Positions 1-6,914 of a stretch of 16,246 nucleotides of DNA are shown here, piece after piece. The stretch comes from Clostridiales bacterium (lineage in GTDB: Bacteria; Bacillota; Clostridia; WRLR01). Below the pieces are notes generated by a model. That model saw only the letters and a list, made by a program, of their open reading frames with translations, was not told the origin of the DNA and ran no database searches. The stretch is taken from positions 1 to 16,246 of the forward strand of contig JAISFK010000261.1 in NCBI GenBank assembly GCA_031263625.1. Direction: 5' to 3'. Both the position numbers and the translations under genes were made by a program. Numbering within the stretch: the stretch's first letter is position 1; every line of letters begins with the position of its first letter.

Positions 1-984
1 GCCGCCTGTGCGCGGCCCGCGCAGGCGCAGACCGCCGCCGAGTTGCTTGACCTTGGCGAGAAGTACCTGCTTGCAATGAACTACTCGCAGGCGGCCGTGA
101 AATTCATGCGGGCGATTGAGATTGAGCCGAAAAACCCGCGCGCATACATTGGCGCGGCCGAGGCGTTTGTCGGGCTGGGCGATACGGCCAGGGCGATGGA
201 GATATTGAAAGCGGGCTTGGACGAGCTGCCGGGCGACCCAGAGATTACAGCCATGCTTGCCATTGTGGAGGAGGCCATTCCCGCGCCTGAGCCAACGCCG
301 GAACCGGCGCCGGTGCCCACGCCAGAGCCTGCAACAACTGCGGCGACCGCGCCGGAGCCGACGCCTATACCGACACCTGAGCCGGAACAGGCGCCAACGC
401 CCGAACCAGCCACCGAGCTGGCACCCGAGCCGACGCCGGGTCCAACGCTGACACCTGAGCCGTCGCCAACGGCAAGGCTCTTGCCAAACCTTGCGCCGTC
501 CGCATTGCCGCGCCTGGCCGCGACGCCCGAATTTTACGTCGCCGACTACGCGGGCGCACTCACGAGCGCAACGAAGGACAATATCGTAGACTCGAACGGC
601 AACAGCGACAACGGCCTTGAAGCACTGTGCGACGGCGCGCAGATTGTAGTAGTGACGGTCAAGCATCTCGACGGCATGAGGTCCGATGAGTACGCCAAGC
701 AGCTTTTCAGCGACTGGGGCGTCGGAAGCAGCTCGGCGAACAACGGCATGCTGCTCCTGCTCGCCACGGAGGAAAAGAAGGGCTGGCTTGAGGTGGGCTC
801 CGGCATACGTCCGTACTGGCCAGAGGACACGATAGGCACCTATCTGAACGACTATTTTTGGGACGACGTAGACGCGGGGCGCTACGACGCGGCGGTGAAC
901 AACCTTTTGGAGCCGCTTTTCTCGTGGTATGCCGATTATTACGAGCTTGACTTCGGCAACGTTGCGGCGCACGGCAGTTATTAG
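1..984 (+). CDS. TPR / Pro-rich linker / TPM-domain protein (5' end missing)
   Basis: The reading frame is open from base 1, so the start probably lies upstream; a TTG at 43 is the first in-window start but has no clear ribosome site. Residues are numbered from base 1. About 15-90 form tetratricopeptide-like helices (a YLLAMNYSQAAVKFMRAIEI helix pair, then GLGDTARAMEILKAGL). About 94-160 are a Pro/Glu/Thr linker of PEPTP-type repeats. About 177-310 match the TPM (YgcG/TPM_phosphatase) fold, with YVADYAGALTSA near its start and NNGMLLLLATEEKKGWLEVG in the middle. TPM proteins are usually membrane-anchored or secreted and poorly characterised. The first residues (AACARPAQAQ) could be the end of a signal peptide or lipobox, but the upstream part is needed to tell. 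No C-terminal membrane segment follows the TPM domain. Domain calls are confident; function is unknown. Confidence 0.8.
   Translation, partial: AACARPAQAQTAAELLDLGEKYLLAMNYSQAAVKFMRAIEIEPKNPRAYIGAAEAFVGLGDTARAMEILKAGLDELPGDPEITAMLAIVEEAIPAPEPTPEPAPVPTPEPATTAATAPEPTPIPTPEPEQAPTPEPATELAPEPTPGPTLTPEPSPTARLLPNLAPSALPRLAATPEFYVADYAGALTSATKDNIVDSNGNSDNGLEALCDGAQIVVVTVKHLDGMRSDEYAKQLFSDWGVGSSSANNGMLLLLATEEKKGWLEVGSGIRPYWPEDTIGTYLNDYFWDDVDAGRYDAAVNNLLEPLFSWYADYYELDFGNVAAHGSY
283..465 (+). repeat. PEPTP-type low-complexity repeat in TPM gene
   Basis: In-frame degenerate repeat of short units encoding Pro-Glu-Pro-Thr/Ala-Pro, joining the TPR and TPM domains. It looks like a flexible, cell-wall-spanning type of linker. 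It is one of many gene-specific repeat tracts in this window. Confidence 0.7.
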
Positions 985-1129
985 CCAGCGCGATGCCCAA
1001 ATTGACGTTTTTGCTTATGCGGCGCTGGAACGCAGGGCTGGGCGGCGGCAGTATAGACAGCAAGCCGATCGTCGCAATCGATGATCAGCTTGCATCTGTA
1101 CGGTCAAAAATGCTCAAAAATTACAGCGA

Positions 1130-1162
1130 CTGTCAAGTTGTTTTCGCCTGATATGTTGACAG
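1130..1162. promoter_or_regulatory. Inverted repeat overlapping a -35 box (possible operator)
   Basis: Perfect 7-bp arms CTGTCAA (1130-1136) and TTGACAG (1156-1162) are 19 bp apart, with arm centres 26 bp apart. The right arm covers the -35 hexamer of the promoter at 1156-1184. RelB/DinJ antitoxins normally repress their own promoters through such palindromes, so an autoregulatory operator is plausible. The role is inferred from position only. Confidence 0.35.
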
Positions 1163-1184
1163 CGGACGAAAATCTCAGTACGAT
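1156..1184 (+). promoter_or_regulatory. Sigma-70-type promoter of antitoxin remnant
   Basis: A perfect -35 TTGACA (1156-1161), a 17-bp spacer, and TACGAT (1179-1184, 4 of 6 to consensus) lie 31 bp before the antitoxin ATG at 1216. The spacing and the downstream start make this one of the best promoter matches in the window. Confidence 0.6.
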
Positions 1185-1215
1185 AAGTATATCTTAAAAA
1201 AAGCAGGCGATATCA

Positions 1216-1466
1216 ATGGCAGGAGTAACCAATCTGAACATCAAAATTGATCGCGACTTAAATGCCCAAGCCGATAGGCTGTTCAGCGATATGGGCATGA
1301 ACTCACAACGGCTGTCAATGTGTTCGTCAGGCAGGCTGTATTGGAAAAAGCCATGCCGTTCAGAATTTATCGGAGCGCCGGCTCCTCGGCAATAACGGCA
1401 AACTCTGCGCAGCGACAAGCCGCCATGCGGGAAATCAGGGAACATGAGAGCGAAGATGCCAAGTGA
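1216..1466 (+). pseudogene. RelB/DinJ-family antitoxin, frameshifted
   Basis: From ATG 1216 the frame reads MAGVTNLNIKIDRDLNAQAD then RLFSDMGMNS, a typical DinJ/RelB ribbon-helix-helix start. After base ~1304 the frame breaks. Moving to the next frame resumes the family sequence: TTAVNVFVRQAVLEKAMPF, ending at TGA 1464-1466. The junction reads TCACAACG where TCA-ACA-ACG (Ser-Thr-Thr) is expected, so the loss of a single A explains everything. In an intact bacterium this protein binds a RelE/YafQ-type mRNA-cleaving toxin and represses the operon. No toxin of that family is recognisable downstream. It is either a true pseudogene or an assembly/sequencing error at one base. Confidence 0.75.
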
Positions 1467-1653
1467 AGCCGTACTGCGAAGCGAGGGAATGAAATTGCTC
1501 ATCAAGGGTTTGGGGCGCGTGGACGCGGAGCGTTTCATCGCGTCCTTCATTAGCGAGCCGTTTGACTATATCGAGTGGCAGAGGACGCTGTTTGAAGGCA
1601 TGTCTGTCTGCGAACTATCCGATGCCGCCATGCGTTCCTACGATAGGCTTTGA
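1456..1653 (+). CDS. Small conserved hypothetical protein (65 aa)
   Basis: Starts at ATG 1456 (MPSEAVLRSEGMKLLIKGLG) with GAGAG five bases upstream; an ATG at 1444 would add four residues. It overlaps the end of the antitoxin remnant by 11 bp, as coupled toxin-antitoxin genes often do. The protein is soluble and has no catalytic signature that I can see. The pattern SEAVLR..GM..L...LG.VDAERFI, then EPFDYIEWQ..LF and a C-terminal helix, resembles short hypothetical proteins I know from spirochaetes and cyanobacteria, often near toxin-antitoxin loci. I do not know their function. The frame is intact although the genes around it are broken. Confidence 0.6.
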   Translation: MPSEAVLRSEGMKLLIKGLGRVDAERFIASFISEPFDYIEWQRTLFEGMSVCELSDAAMRSYDRL

Positions 1654-1669
1654 CGCTCCCCGTGCCTAA

Positions 1670-1765
1670 AGGCGAGGATTCTCAAAAACAAGGGGGAGCA
1701 ACAACGACGAGCTTGTGCGATATTTCGTGAAAGACTACGGGACATTATGGGTAGAACTCGACTGA
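1670..1765 (+). pseudogene. Possible gene-end remnant
   Basis: One frame reads NNDELVRYFVKDYGTLWVEL and stops at TGA 1763-1765. It is closed upstream by a TAA at 1667-1669 and has no start codon or ribosome site. A neighbouring frame from GTG 1662 (VPKGEDSQKQGG) could join it through a frameshift. It reads like real protein sequence but I do not recognise a family. It fits a decayed accessory stretch. The bases from 1766 to 1833 show nothing I can assign. Confidence 0.25.
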
Positions 1766-1833
1766 CGCTTGGTGTGGAATACGAACAAACGGCAAGGATT
1801 GGGTATAGGAAACAGATTTGAGGCCGCCTGCCT

Positions 1834-3276
1834 CTATATATCGATTCCCCAGAAGCCGGCTTTGTACGAGCCGTAGCGCCGAATTACGCCTGAATCGCGA
1901 AGCCGCCGTATTTCCCTGGCGACCGCGCGCGCAGGCAACCCAGTTCTGGCCGCAAGTTCTTTCTGAGTGCTTCGCGGTTCTTCGGCAATGGCGCTTAAAA
2001 TCAAAAAGGCATTGTTTCCATCGCCCATGCCATCGCTAATATCCTCGCTAATATATTCGCCAATATCATCGCAATTATCTGCGTTAATATCATAGCCAAC
2101 ATAATCGCCACGCGGCGCAGATGTTTTGCAATAGTTCAAGTTTTCCAAGGTTACGACAAACGACTGTTCCGTGGAGCGGAACGACGGCTCGGTGTCTTCT
2201 GGGTACTGGTCTATGATTTTGCGCAGCCCGCTGCCGCGTCGCTCCATGAGCCTAAGCCGGCTGAAAAGGTCGCAAATGATGGGATTGCGGCGGATTGACG
2301 GGATGTCGTCGATATCCAGGTCCTGTATCCGTTTGCCGTCCGGCATACCGCCGGGCGAAACTATCTCGAGGCGGTCGTCGTACATATCGACGTGGATCTC
2401 GCTGCCCTGAATCATGTAGTCGCGATGCACCAGGGCGTTCACCAAGGTCTCGTGGACGGCTTCCGACGGATAGTCGGGCATTTCAATCCTGCCCGCGCCT
2501 GTCTTTTTCCATTTGACAGAGGAGTTGTGCCGCACGAATTTCAGCGCGTCCGTGAGCAGGGATATCGCATTGCTCTGAAACTCGTCGCTGTCGAGAGCGT
2601 CAACGTACAGGCCGCCCTTTTTCAGGCCGTTCCAGCGCGTGCAGAACACCCTCGACTGGTAAATCGGGCATTGGTCGGCAAAGAGAGCGCCGCCGTATGT
2701 CAGCGCGTCGTCGCCCATTAGCATCCCAAAGGAGCGGTAGTCCCTCGGTTTGTCTATGGCCAATCCTGTCTTTTGCCTATAGGTCGCCTCAAACAGCGTG
2801 TAGCTGTAGTCCGAAAACCTATACTTCGTTTCGAGGGCGTCAAACGTCTGGTGAAGCCCTTTCAGCAGCAGTTCGTTGAGAACGGCGGCGGGCGCCTGCG
2901 CGGACTCGTTCCCAATGCGATAATAGGCAATTTTGGTTCCGTCGCCCGCATAGTAGTATGGCGTATTTGCCCCGCCCGATATCATAACGCGGAGAATGTC
3001 CTTCCCGTCGGCATTGAGCGGCTCAAGCACGACATTTTTGACAGCGGGCTCAATCCGCGCTTTTATGAGCTCGCTCACCCGCTCGGCGGCTTTCTGCGCG
3101 TCGTCCAGCCCGATGGCGGCGCCGTCGTCGGACACGCCAAAGTATATGCTGCCGCCTACGCCGTTGGCGAACGCGCTGACGGTTTTCAGCCAGCTGCGCG
3201 GTTTGTTCGCCTCGACAGCGGACTTGAATTCGTATTCGGTAGCTTCTGCCATGAGAAATCGGTCGAGCGCCGCCAT
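1834..3276 (-). CDS. AlbA/Schlafen-type putative transcriptional regulator, RecG-like ATPase fold
   Basis: 480 aa, with a strong ribosome site GGGAGG eight bases before the ATG. Residues ~12-130 are an AlbA_2/Schlafen nucleic-acid-binding domain (EATEYEFKSAVEANKPRSWL, GGSIYFGVSDDG, YYRIGNESAQAP). Residues ~265-375 match the RecG C-terminal/HATPase_c_4 fold (AVHETLVNALVHRDY, RLEIVSPGGMP, RRNPII, MERRGSGLRKI). After a repetitive acidic linker, residues ~425-480 form a winged helix (STQKELAARTGLPARAVARE, IRRLRDSGVIRRYG). Members are annotated as ATP-binding or transcriptional regulators; they are common in accessory regions and the targets are mostly unknown. It lies 213 bp downstream of vanX on the same strand but probably has its own promoter (3401-3430). 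Domains are certain; a role in van control is not shown. Confidence 0.85.
   Translation of the reverse strand: MAALDRFLMAEATEYEFKSAVEANKPRSWLKTVSAFANGVGGSIYFGVSDDGAAIGLDDAQKAAERVSELIKARIEPAVKNVVLEPLNADGKDILRVMISGGANTPYYYAGDGTKIAYYRIGNESAQAPAAVLNELLLKGLHQTFDALETKYRFSDYSYTLFEATYRQKTGLAIDKPRDYRSFGMLMGDDALTYGGALFADQCPIYQSRVFCTRWNGLKKGGLYVDALDSDEFQSNAISLLTDALKFVRHNSSVKWKKTGAGRIEMPDYPSEAVHETLVNALVHRDYMIQGSEIHVDMYDDRLEIVSPGGMPDGKRIQDLDIDDIPSIRRNPIICDLFSRLRLMERRGSGLRKIIDQYPEDTEPSFRSTEQSFVVTLENLNYCKTSAPRGDYVGYDINADNCDDIGEYISEDISDGMGDGNNAFLILSAIAEEPRSTQKELAARTGLPARAVAREIRRLRDSGVIRRYGSYKAGFWGIDI
2023..2106 (-). repeat. 12-bp in-frame tandem repeat (7 units) in AlbA-type gene
   Basis: Seven degenerate 12-bp units resemble GCTAATATCCTC when read on the plus strand. 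On the coding strand they give four-residue units such as YDIN, DDIG, EYIS and EDIS (residues ~391-418). The tract is more AT-rich than its surroundings and forms the acidic linker before the winged helix. Confidence 0.75.
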
Positions 3277-3400
3277 TATGTCTACCTCCCAGTCCGCTTC
3301 GCGTTGCCCGCGGGCCCCAATTTTGCCTGGGCGTCATCGCAAACAGCCGCCGCGACGCCGCAATGGTTGCGGCAGCATTTGCGTCTCTGTCTCCACCTGC

Positions 3401-3430
3401 ATTGTACACCAAGGCGGGCTGCGCCCGCAA
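3401..3430 (-). promoter_or_regulatory. Putative promoter of AlbA-type gene
   Basis: On the minus strand TTGCGG (3430-3425) and TACAAT (3406-3401; 5 of 6 to the -10 consensus) are separated by 18 bp. They lie about 125 bp before the ATG at 3276. The -35 match is weak (3 of 6). Confidence 0.35.
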
Positions 3431-3453
3431 CCCAAGTCGGAACGGGAAAGCAA

Positions 3454-3501
3454 GGTGCTACGGGTGCTACGGGTGCTATATAACCGGCGCTATATAACGG
3501 G
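3454..3501. repeat. Tandem repeat at the 3' end of vanX
   Basis: Plus-strand units GGTGCTAC(G) repeat and then pass into GCTATATAACCG and GCTATATAACGG. On the coding strand the last codons and stop of vanX (GTTATATAG) are repeated just beyond the stop. This looks like slippage-type duplication across the stop codon. Confidence 0.6.
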
Positions 3502-4107
3502 GAAATTGAAGTAGCTGTCGGGGTACGGCTCGTTTCTCAGCGCGTAGTGCCACCATTCGCGCTCATACGGCGCAAATCCGCTGCTCTCCATGATCGCCCG
3601 CAAGAGCCGGCGGTTTCGCGCCTCGCCGCCGGAGATCCCCCTTGCCGCGTGGCCGGAGCGCTCGTCCATGAAGTCGAAGCCGGTGCCCATGGGAATGATC
3701 GCGCCCGTGTCCAGCCGATAGAGCGTGAGGTCGATCGCGCTTCCACGGCTGTGGCTCGACTTTGGTGCGACGTATCCCTCCGCGATCATCGCGGCCCGGT
3801 CGATATTCGGATAGTACCGCTCCTTTGCGAGGCCGTCCTCGCCCTTCGCGCGCTGCTCGGACCACCGGAGAAAGCAGTTCACCGCGCGCTGGGGCCGGTA
3901 GCCGTCCCAGAGCAGCAGGCCGAACCCCTGGGCGGCGGCCAGCTCCTTTGCGGCCAGCAGCGCGGCCGCCAGCTCGCGGCTGCCCGCGACGCGGTTTGCC
4001 TCGTACCCATCCACCGGCTTCCCGGTGAAATTGTCCCATGTGGCGTATTTGGCGTCCCAGCGCACGCCGCGCAGCACCTCGTCCAGAAACACAAAGCCTT
4101 TTTCCAT
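3490..4107 (-). CDS. vanX: VanX D-Ala-D-Ala dipeptidase
   Basis: 205 aa from ATG 4107 (MEKGFVFLDEVLRGVRWDAK), almost the same length as VanX of the VanA operon (202 aa) and close to it along the whole chain. This cytoplasmic zinc dipeptidase removes D-Ala-D-Ala so that D-Ala-D-Lac dominates the wall precursors. All key residues are present: zinc ligands H119 (SSHSRG), D126 (GSAIDL) and H187 (EWWHY), catalytic E184, and R71 (WDGYRP). The frame is open further upstream to a GTG at 4260 that overlaps the vanA stop. That part is only translated repeat DNA (HRHGQ, GMGIGMG) with no family match, so the ATG start, preceded by GGGAATGGGGAT, is preferred. Last gene of vanHAX. Confidence 0.95.
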   Translation of the reverse strand: MEKGFVFLDEVLRGVRWDAKYATWDNFTGKPVDGYEANRVAGSRELAAALLAAKELAAAQGFGLLLWDGYRPQRAVNCFLRWSEQRAKGEDGLAKERYYPNIDRAAMIAEGYVAPKSSHSRGSAIDLTLYRLDTGAIIPMGTGFDFMDERSGHAARGISGGEARNRRLLRAIMESSGFAPYEREWWHYALRNEPYPDSYFNFPVI

Positions 4108-4141
4108 GCCGCTCATCCCCATTCCCATCCTTATCCTTGTT

Positions 4142-4227
4142 CCCGCCCTTGTCCCCGTCCACCTGCCCATGCCGATGCCCATTCCCGCTCTTGTGTCCCC
4201 GTCCACCTGTCCATGCCGATGCCCATT
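4142..4227. repeat. 42/44-bp direct repeat between vanA and vanX
   Basis: Copy 1 (4142-4183) and copy 2 (4184-4227) are nearly identical; both contain GTCCACCTG and CCATGCCGATGCCCATT. They differ by an extra TG and a few substitutions, so the reading frame is not kept between copies. On the van mRNA strand the tract is a run of GG, GGG and GGGG blocks just before the vanX start. Confidence 0.8.
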
Positions 4228-4252
4228 CCAACCCCAATTCTCGTCCTTGTCC

Positions 4253-5542
4253 TCATTCACGCGCTTGCAGCGCCAGCGCTATCAGGCGGTCGATGATCTC
4301 GGAAAGCGTTATCCCGGCGGCGGCCATCATGCGGGGGTAGCGGCTGTATGGCGTGAATCCGGGCAGCGTGTTGGCCTCGTTGAACACCAGGCGCCCATCC
4401 TCCCGCAGGAACATGTCCACGCGGGCGAGCCCCCTGCAGCCGAGCGCCCCGTATATTGCCTTCGCGGTTTCCTGTATGCGCCCGCGCAGCCTCGCCGGCA
4501 GGTTAGCGGGGACGGTTATGGCCGCGTTTTCGGAGCCCGTTTCCGGGCTGCTCTCCTGGTGGATGCGAAAGAAGCCGCGCGCGAGGCGTATCTGGTCCAC
4601 CTCGCCGACGGCCAGCTCGGCGCCGCTCCCCAGCACGGCGCATCCGACCTCGCTGCCCGAAACGGCCCGCTCGACGATAACCTTGGCGTCGTACCGCCTC
4701 GCCAGCTCGAACGCGGGCGCCAGCTCGTCGCTCCGGCTCGCCTTTGTGACGCCAAATGACGAGCCGGAGCGCGCCGGCTTGACGAACACGGGGTAGGCGG
4801 AGGCGGGGGGCGTGGCGGGCGCGCCTGCGGCCGGCAGTTCGCCGCGCTCGTAGACCCAGTGCTCAGGGGTGGCTATGCCGGCACCCCTCGCGACCATGTA
4901 GGCGAGGGATTTGTCCATGCATATCGCCGAGCTCTGGACGCCGCAGCCCGCGTATGGGATTCCGGACAGCTCTAGCAGGCCCTGTATCGTCCCGTCCTCG
5001 CCCTGCCTGCCGTGCAAAATCGGGAGCGCCGCGTCGATGCGGAGGGTCTGGAGCGCGCCGCCCTGCGCCAGGAGCAGCCCGTGCGTTCTTTTGTCCGGGG
5101 AGATCACGGCTGGGAGGCAGTTTCCGCTTTCCCACCCGGCGCATGGCCGCTCGCACGCCATCCAGGCGCCGGAGCGGGTGATTCCGACATACACCGGCTC
5201 GTATTTCCCGGCGTCGATGTGCCGCGCGATCTCCTGCGCCGATTTTACCGACACGGCGTGCTCCTCCGAGCATCCCCCGAACAGGATGGCGATTCTTAAT
5301 TTGCGCGACCCGCCCAATCCGCTTGAGCTGATTCCGTCCAATTCGCTTGCGCCGCTTTTGCCCAATCCGCTTGAAACGCTTGATTCGCTTGATCTGCTTT
5401 TGCTTGGGCCGCTTCCGTTCAATTTGCCTGCGCTTGGGCCGCCTGGCCCGCTCAATTCGCCTGCTCCGCTTCCGTTTGGCTCGTTTGATTCGCCTAACTC
5501 GCTTAATCCGCTTAATATGCTTGATTCGCTTAATCCGCTCAA
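4253..5542 (-). CDS. vanA: D-Ala-D-Lac ligase, VanA type, with repetitive N-terminal extension
   Basis: 429 aa; the ligase body (from ~residue 81, KLRIAILFGGCSEEH) follows VanA closely to its end. It joins D-Ala to D-lactate with ATP in the cytoplasm, giving precursors with low vancomycin affinity. Visible landmarks: E94 in GGCSEEH, the ATP-grasp segment YPVFVKPARSGSSFGV, the lactate-type omega loop FRIHQESSPETGSEN with H328 matching VanA H244, and the metal site FNEANTLPGF. Residues 1-79 are a Ser/Gly/Leu tripeptide repeat not found in VanA (343 aa). TTG at 5542 is chosen because AAAGGAG lies nine bases upstream and the start overlaps the vanH stop as TTGA, implying translational coupling. 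An internal TTG near GLGGSRKLRI would give a family-length protein but has no good ribosome site. Naming as vanA is by class; allele identity is not claimed. Confidence 0.93.
   Translation of the reverse strand: MSGLSESSILSGLSELGESNEPNGSGAGELSGPGGPSAGKLNGSGPSKSRSSESSVSSGLGKSGASELDGISSSGLGGSRKLRIAILFGGCSEEHAVSVKSAQEIARHIDAGKYEPVYVGITRSGAWMACERPCAGWESGNCLPAVISPDKRTHGLLLAQGGALQTLRIDAALPILHGRQGEDGTIQGLLELSGIPYAGCGVQSSAICMDKSLAYMVARGAGIATPEHWVYERGELPAAGAPATPPASAYPVFVKPARSGSSFGVTKASRSDELAPAFELARRYDAKVIVERAVSGSEVGCAVLGSGAELAVGEVDQIRLARGFFRIHQESSPETGSENAAITVPANLPARLRGRIQETAKAIYGALGCRGLARVDMFLREDGRLVFNEANTLPGFTPYSRYPRMMAAAGITLSEIIDRLIALALQARE
5306..5542 (-). repeat. 9-bp minisatellite encoding the VanA N-terminal extension
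   Basis: About 26 degenerate 9-bp units of the type TTAAGCGGA on the coding strand, giving tripeptides Leu/Ser/Pro-Ser-Gly/Glu. They begin at the TTG start and end exactly where the conserved ligase begins. The period is a multiple of three, so frame is kept. Confidence 0.85.
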
Positions 5543-6822
5543 TGGCTTTGGCTCCTTTCAAAATCGAGGCAGTTCAGTATCGTCTTTTCGACGGTGTCAT
5601 ACAGGGCCCGGCCGGTATAGTAGGCCGTATGCGGCGTGATGATCACGTTCGGCATCCCTTGGAGCTTTTGCAGGAATTGGTTGCCGATTGGCCTTTGCGA
5701 GCAGTCAAAGTAGAAAAGCCCGTCCTCCCCCTCCAGCACGTCCAGCGCCGCGCCGCCCAGCGCCCCGCTTTCCAGCGCGGCGATAAGCCCGCCCGTGTCC
5801 ACGAGCGCGCCGCGCCCCGTATTGACCAAAAAGGCCCCAGGCTTCATGGCTTCAAATTCGCTGCAGCCGATCATATGGTATGTGCTCGCGTTGAGCGGCG
5901 CGTGGAGCGTGACGATGTCGCTTTTTGCGAGCAGCTCGCGCAGCGGCGCGCGGATTGGGGTGGCCGCGGGCGATGCGTGATGTGCCAGCGGCGCGCAACT
6001 CGCGCAAGTCACCAGTGGCTCGTGGCCTGCCGCCTGCGCGCGATCTAGCATCTGCGTACAGGTCGTCACCAGCGCACAGCCCGCCGGCAGCGCATGGATT
6101 GGGGTGGCCGCCGCCAGCGCACAGCCCGCAACTTGCGCGTAGCCCGTCGGCGACGCGAGGCTTGGGGCGCCCGCTGGCGATGCGCAATGTGCCAGTGGCG
6201 CGCAGCTCGCGCAATTTGCTGGCGGCGCATGGCCTGCCAGTGGTGCGCGCCCCGCGCCATTTGCCGGCGGCTCGTCGCCCGCCCCCTCGCTTCGGCCGCA
6301 GGCCAATATTTGGCATCCAAAGCCGCGAAGCCGCTCAATGACCGCCCTGCCAATGCGCCCGGCCCCCACCACTCCGACGGTCATGTCGCGCAGCTCCTTT
6401 CCTCTGGCGGCGCCCAGCCGAAAATCGCCTTTTGCCGCGCCCGCGACAATGGATTTCGCGTTGCGCATCGCCATGAGCATGAGCATCAGCGCGTAGTCGG
6501 CGACGCCGGCCGGCGAGTACGCCACGTTCCCGACGGCGATCCCCAGCCTTCGCGCCGCTTCGACGTCTATGTGATCGACGCCCGCGCTTCGGGTGGAGAC
6601 ATATTTCACGCCCGCCTCCCGCAGGGCGGCGAGGCTTGGTTCGCAAACCCTGGATTTGTGGCTCACGCTGACGCACCGGCAGCCGCGGGCCAGCGCCGCG
6701 CCGCGGGCCGACACGGGCTCGCCCGTAATGGCTGGGCTGACGCCAAAGCGCGGCGAAAGCTCGCCAAAGGCGTCCGCCTCGTCCCTCTCGCACCCAAAAA
6801 CGGCAATTCCGACATTTTCCAT
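5539..6822 (-). CDS. vanH: VanH D-lactate dehydrogenase with large internal insertion
   Basis: 427 aa against about 322 for VanH of the VanA operon. It reduces pyruvate to D-lactate with NAD(P)H in the cytoplasm and supplies the VanA-type ligase. It starts MENVGIAVFGCERDEADAFG like known VanH. The nucleotide-binding motif is VGVVGAGRIGRAVIERLRGF (~149-168). Catalytic Arg lies in NTGRGALVD (~334-342), Glu in VLEGED (~362-367) and His398 in ITPHTAYYT. Residues ~181-293 replace about ten residues of the normal protein with a Cys/Ala/Pro-rich repeat tract, right after the Rossmann segment QILACGRSEG and before LRELLAKSDIVTLHAPLN. All catalytic parts survive on either side in one frame, so the enzyme may still be active. 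Preceded by a long regulatory gap holding the structured block. Confidence 0.92.
   Translation of the reverse strand: MENVGIAVFGCERDEADAFGELSPRFGVSPAITGEPVSARGAALARGCRCVSVSHKSRVCEPSLAALREAGVKYVSTRSAGVDHIDVEAARRLGIAVGNVAYSPAGVADYALMLMLMAMRNAKSIVAGAAKGDFRLGAARGKELRDMTVGVVGAGRIGRAVIERLRGFGCQILACGRSEGAGDEPPANGAGRAPLAGHAPPANCASCAPLAHCASPAGAPSLASPTGYAQVAGCALAAATPIHALPAGCALVTTCTQMLDRAQAAGHEPLVTCASCAPLAHHASPAATPIRAPLRELLAKSDIVTLHAPLNASTYHMIGCSEFEAMKPGAFLVNTGRGALVDTGGLIAALESGALGGAALDVLEGEDGLFYFDCSQRPIGNQFLQKLQGMPNVIITPHTAYYTGRALYDTVEKTILNCLDFERSQSH
5540..5558 (-). promoter_or_regulatory. Ribosome binding site deciding the vanA start
   Basis: AAAGGAG (5558-5552), nine bases, then TTG (5542-5540) on the minus strand, inside the last codons of vanH. 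It is one of the strongest Shine-Dalgarno matches in the van operon and argues that the repeat extension is really translated. Confidence 0.65.
5944..6282 (-). repeat. In-frame Cys/Ala/Pro-rich repeat insertion in vanH
   Basis: About 340 bp with degenerate units encoding Ala-Pro-Leu-Ala-His/Gly and CASC motifs. The segment encoding CASCAPLAHC (residues ~204-213) recurs as CASCAPLAHH (~273-282). The nucleotide copies near 5968 and 6176 share long stretches such as GCGCGCA and CTCGCGCAA. At least ten cysteines, including two Cys-x-x-Cys pairs, are introduced. Confidence 0.8.
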
Positions 6823-6914
6823 GCATTTCGCCCGCCATTCCCATAAAATTCGACCCGACAGAAAGCCGGCGGCCCGCCGCGCGCGGCGAAAAAACAGCTC
6901 GCCTCACGGTATAA

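Noticed and set aside
985..1028. Terminator after the TPM gene (CCAGCGC ... GCGCTGG)
   Set aside because: Only 7 paired bases around a 30-nt loop and no T-run after it.
1654..1833. A RelE/YafQ-type toxin gene after the antitoxin
   Set aside because: No frame shows the family's basic core; only a short unrecognised remnant is present.
4108..4260. Upstream GTG start for VanX overlapping the vanA stop
   Set aside because: The extra ~51 residues are translated repeat DNA whose copies (42 and 44 bp) do not keep frame; known VanX begins at the MEKGF-equivalent.
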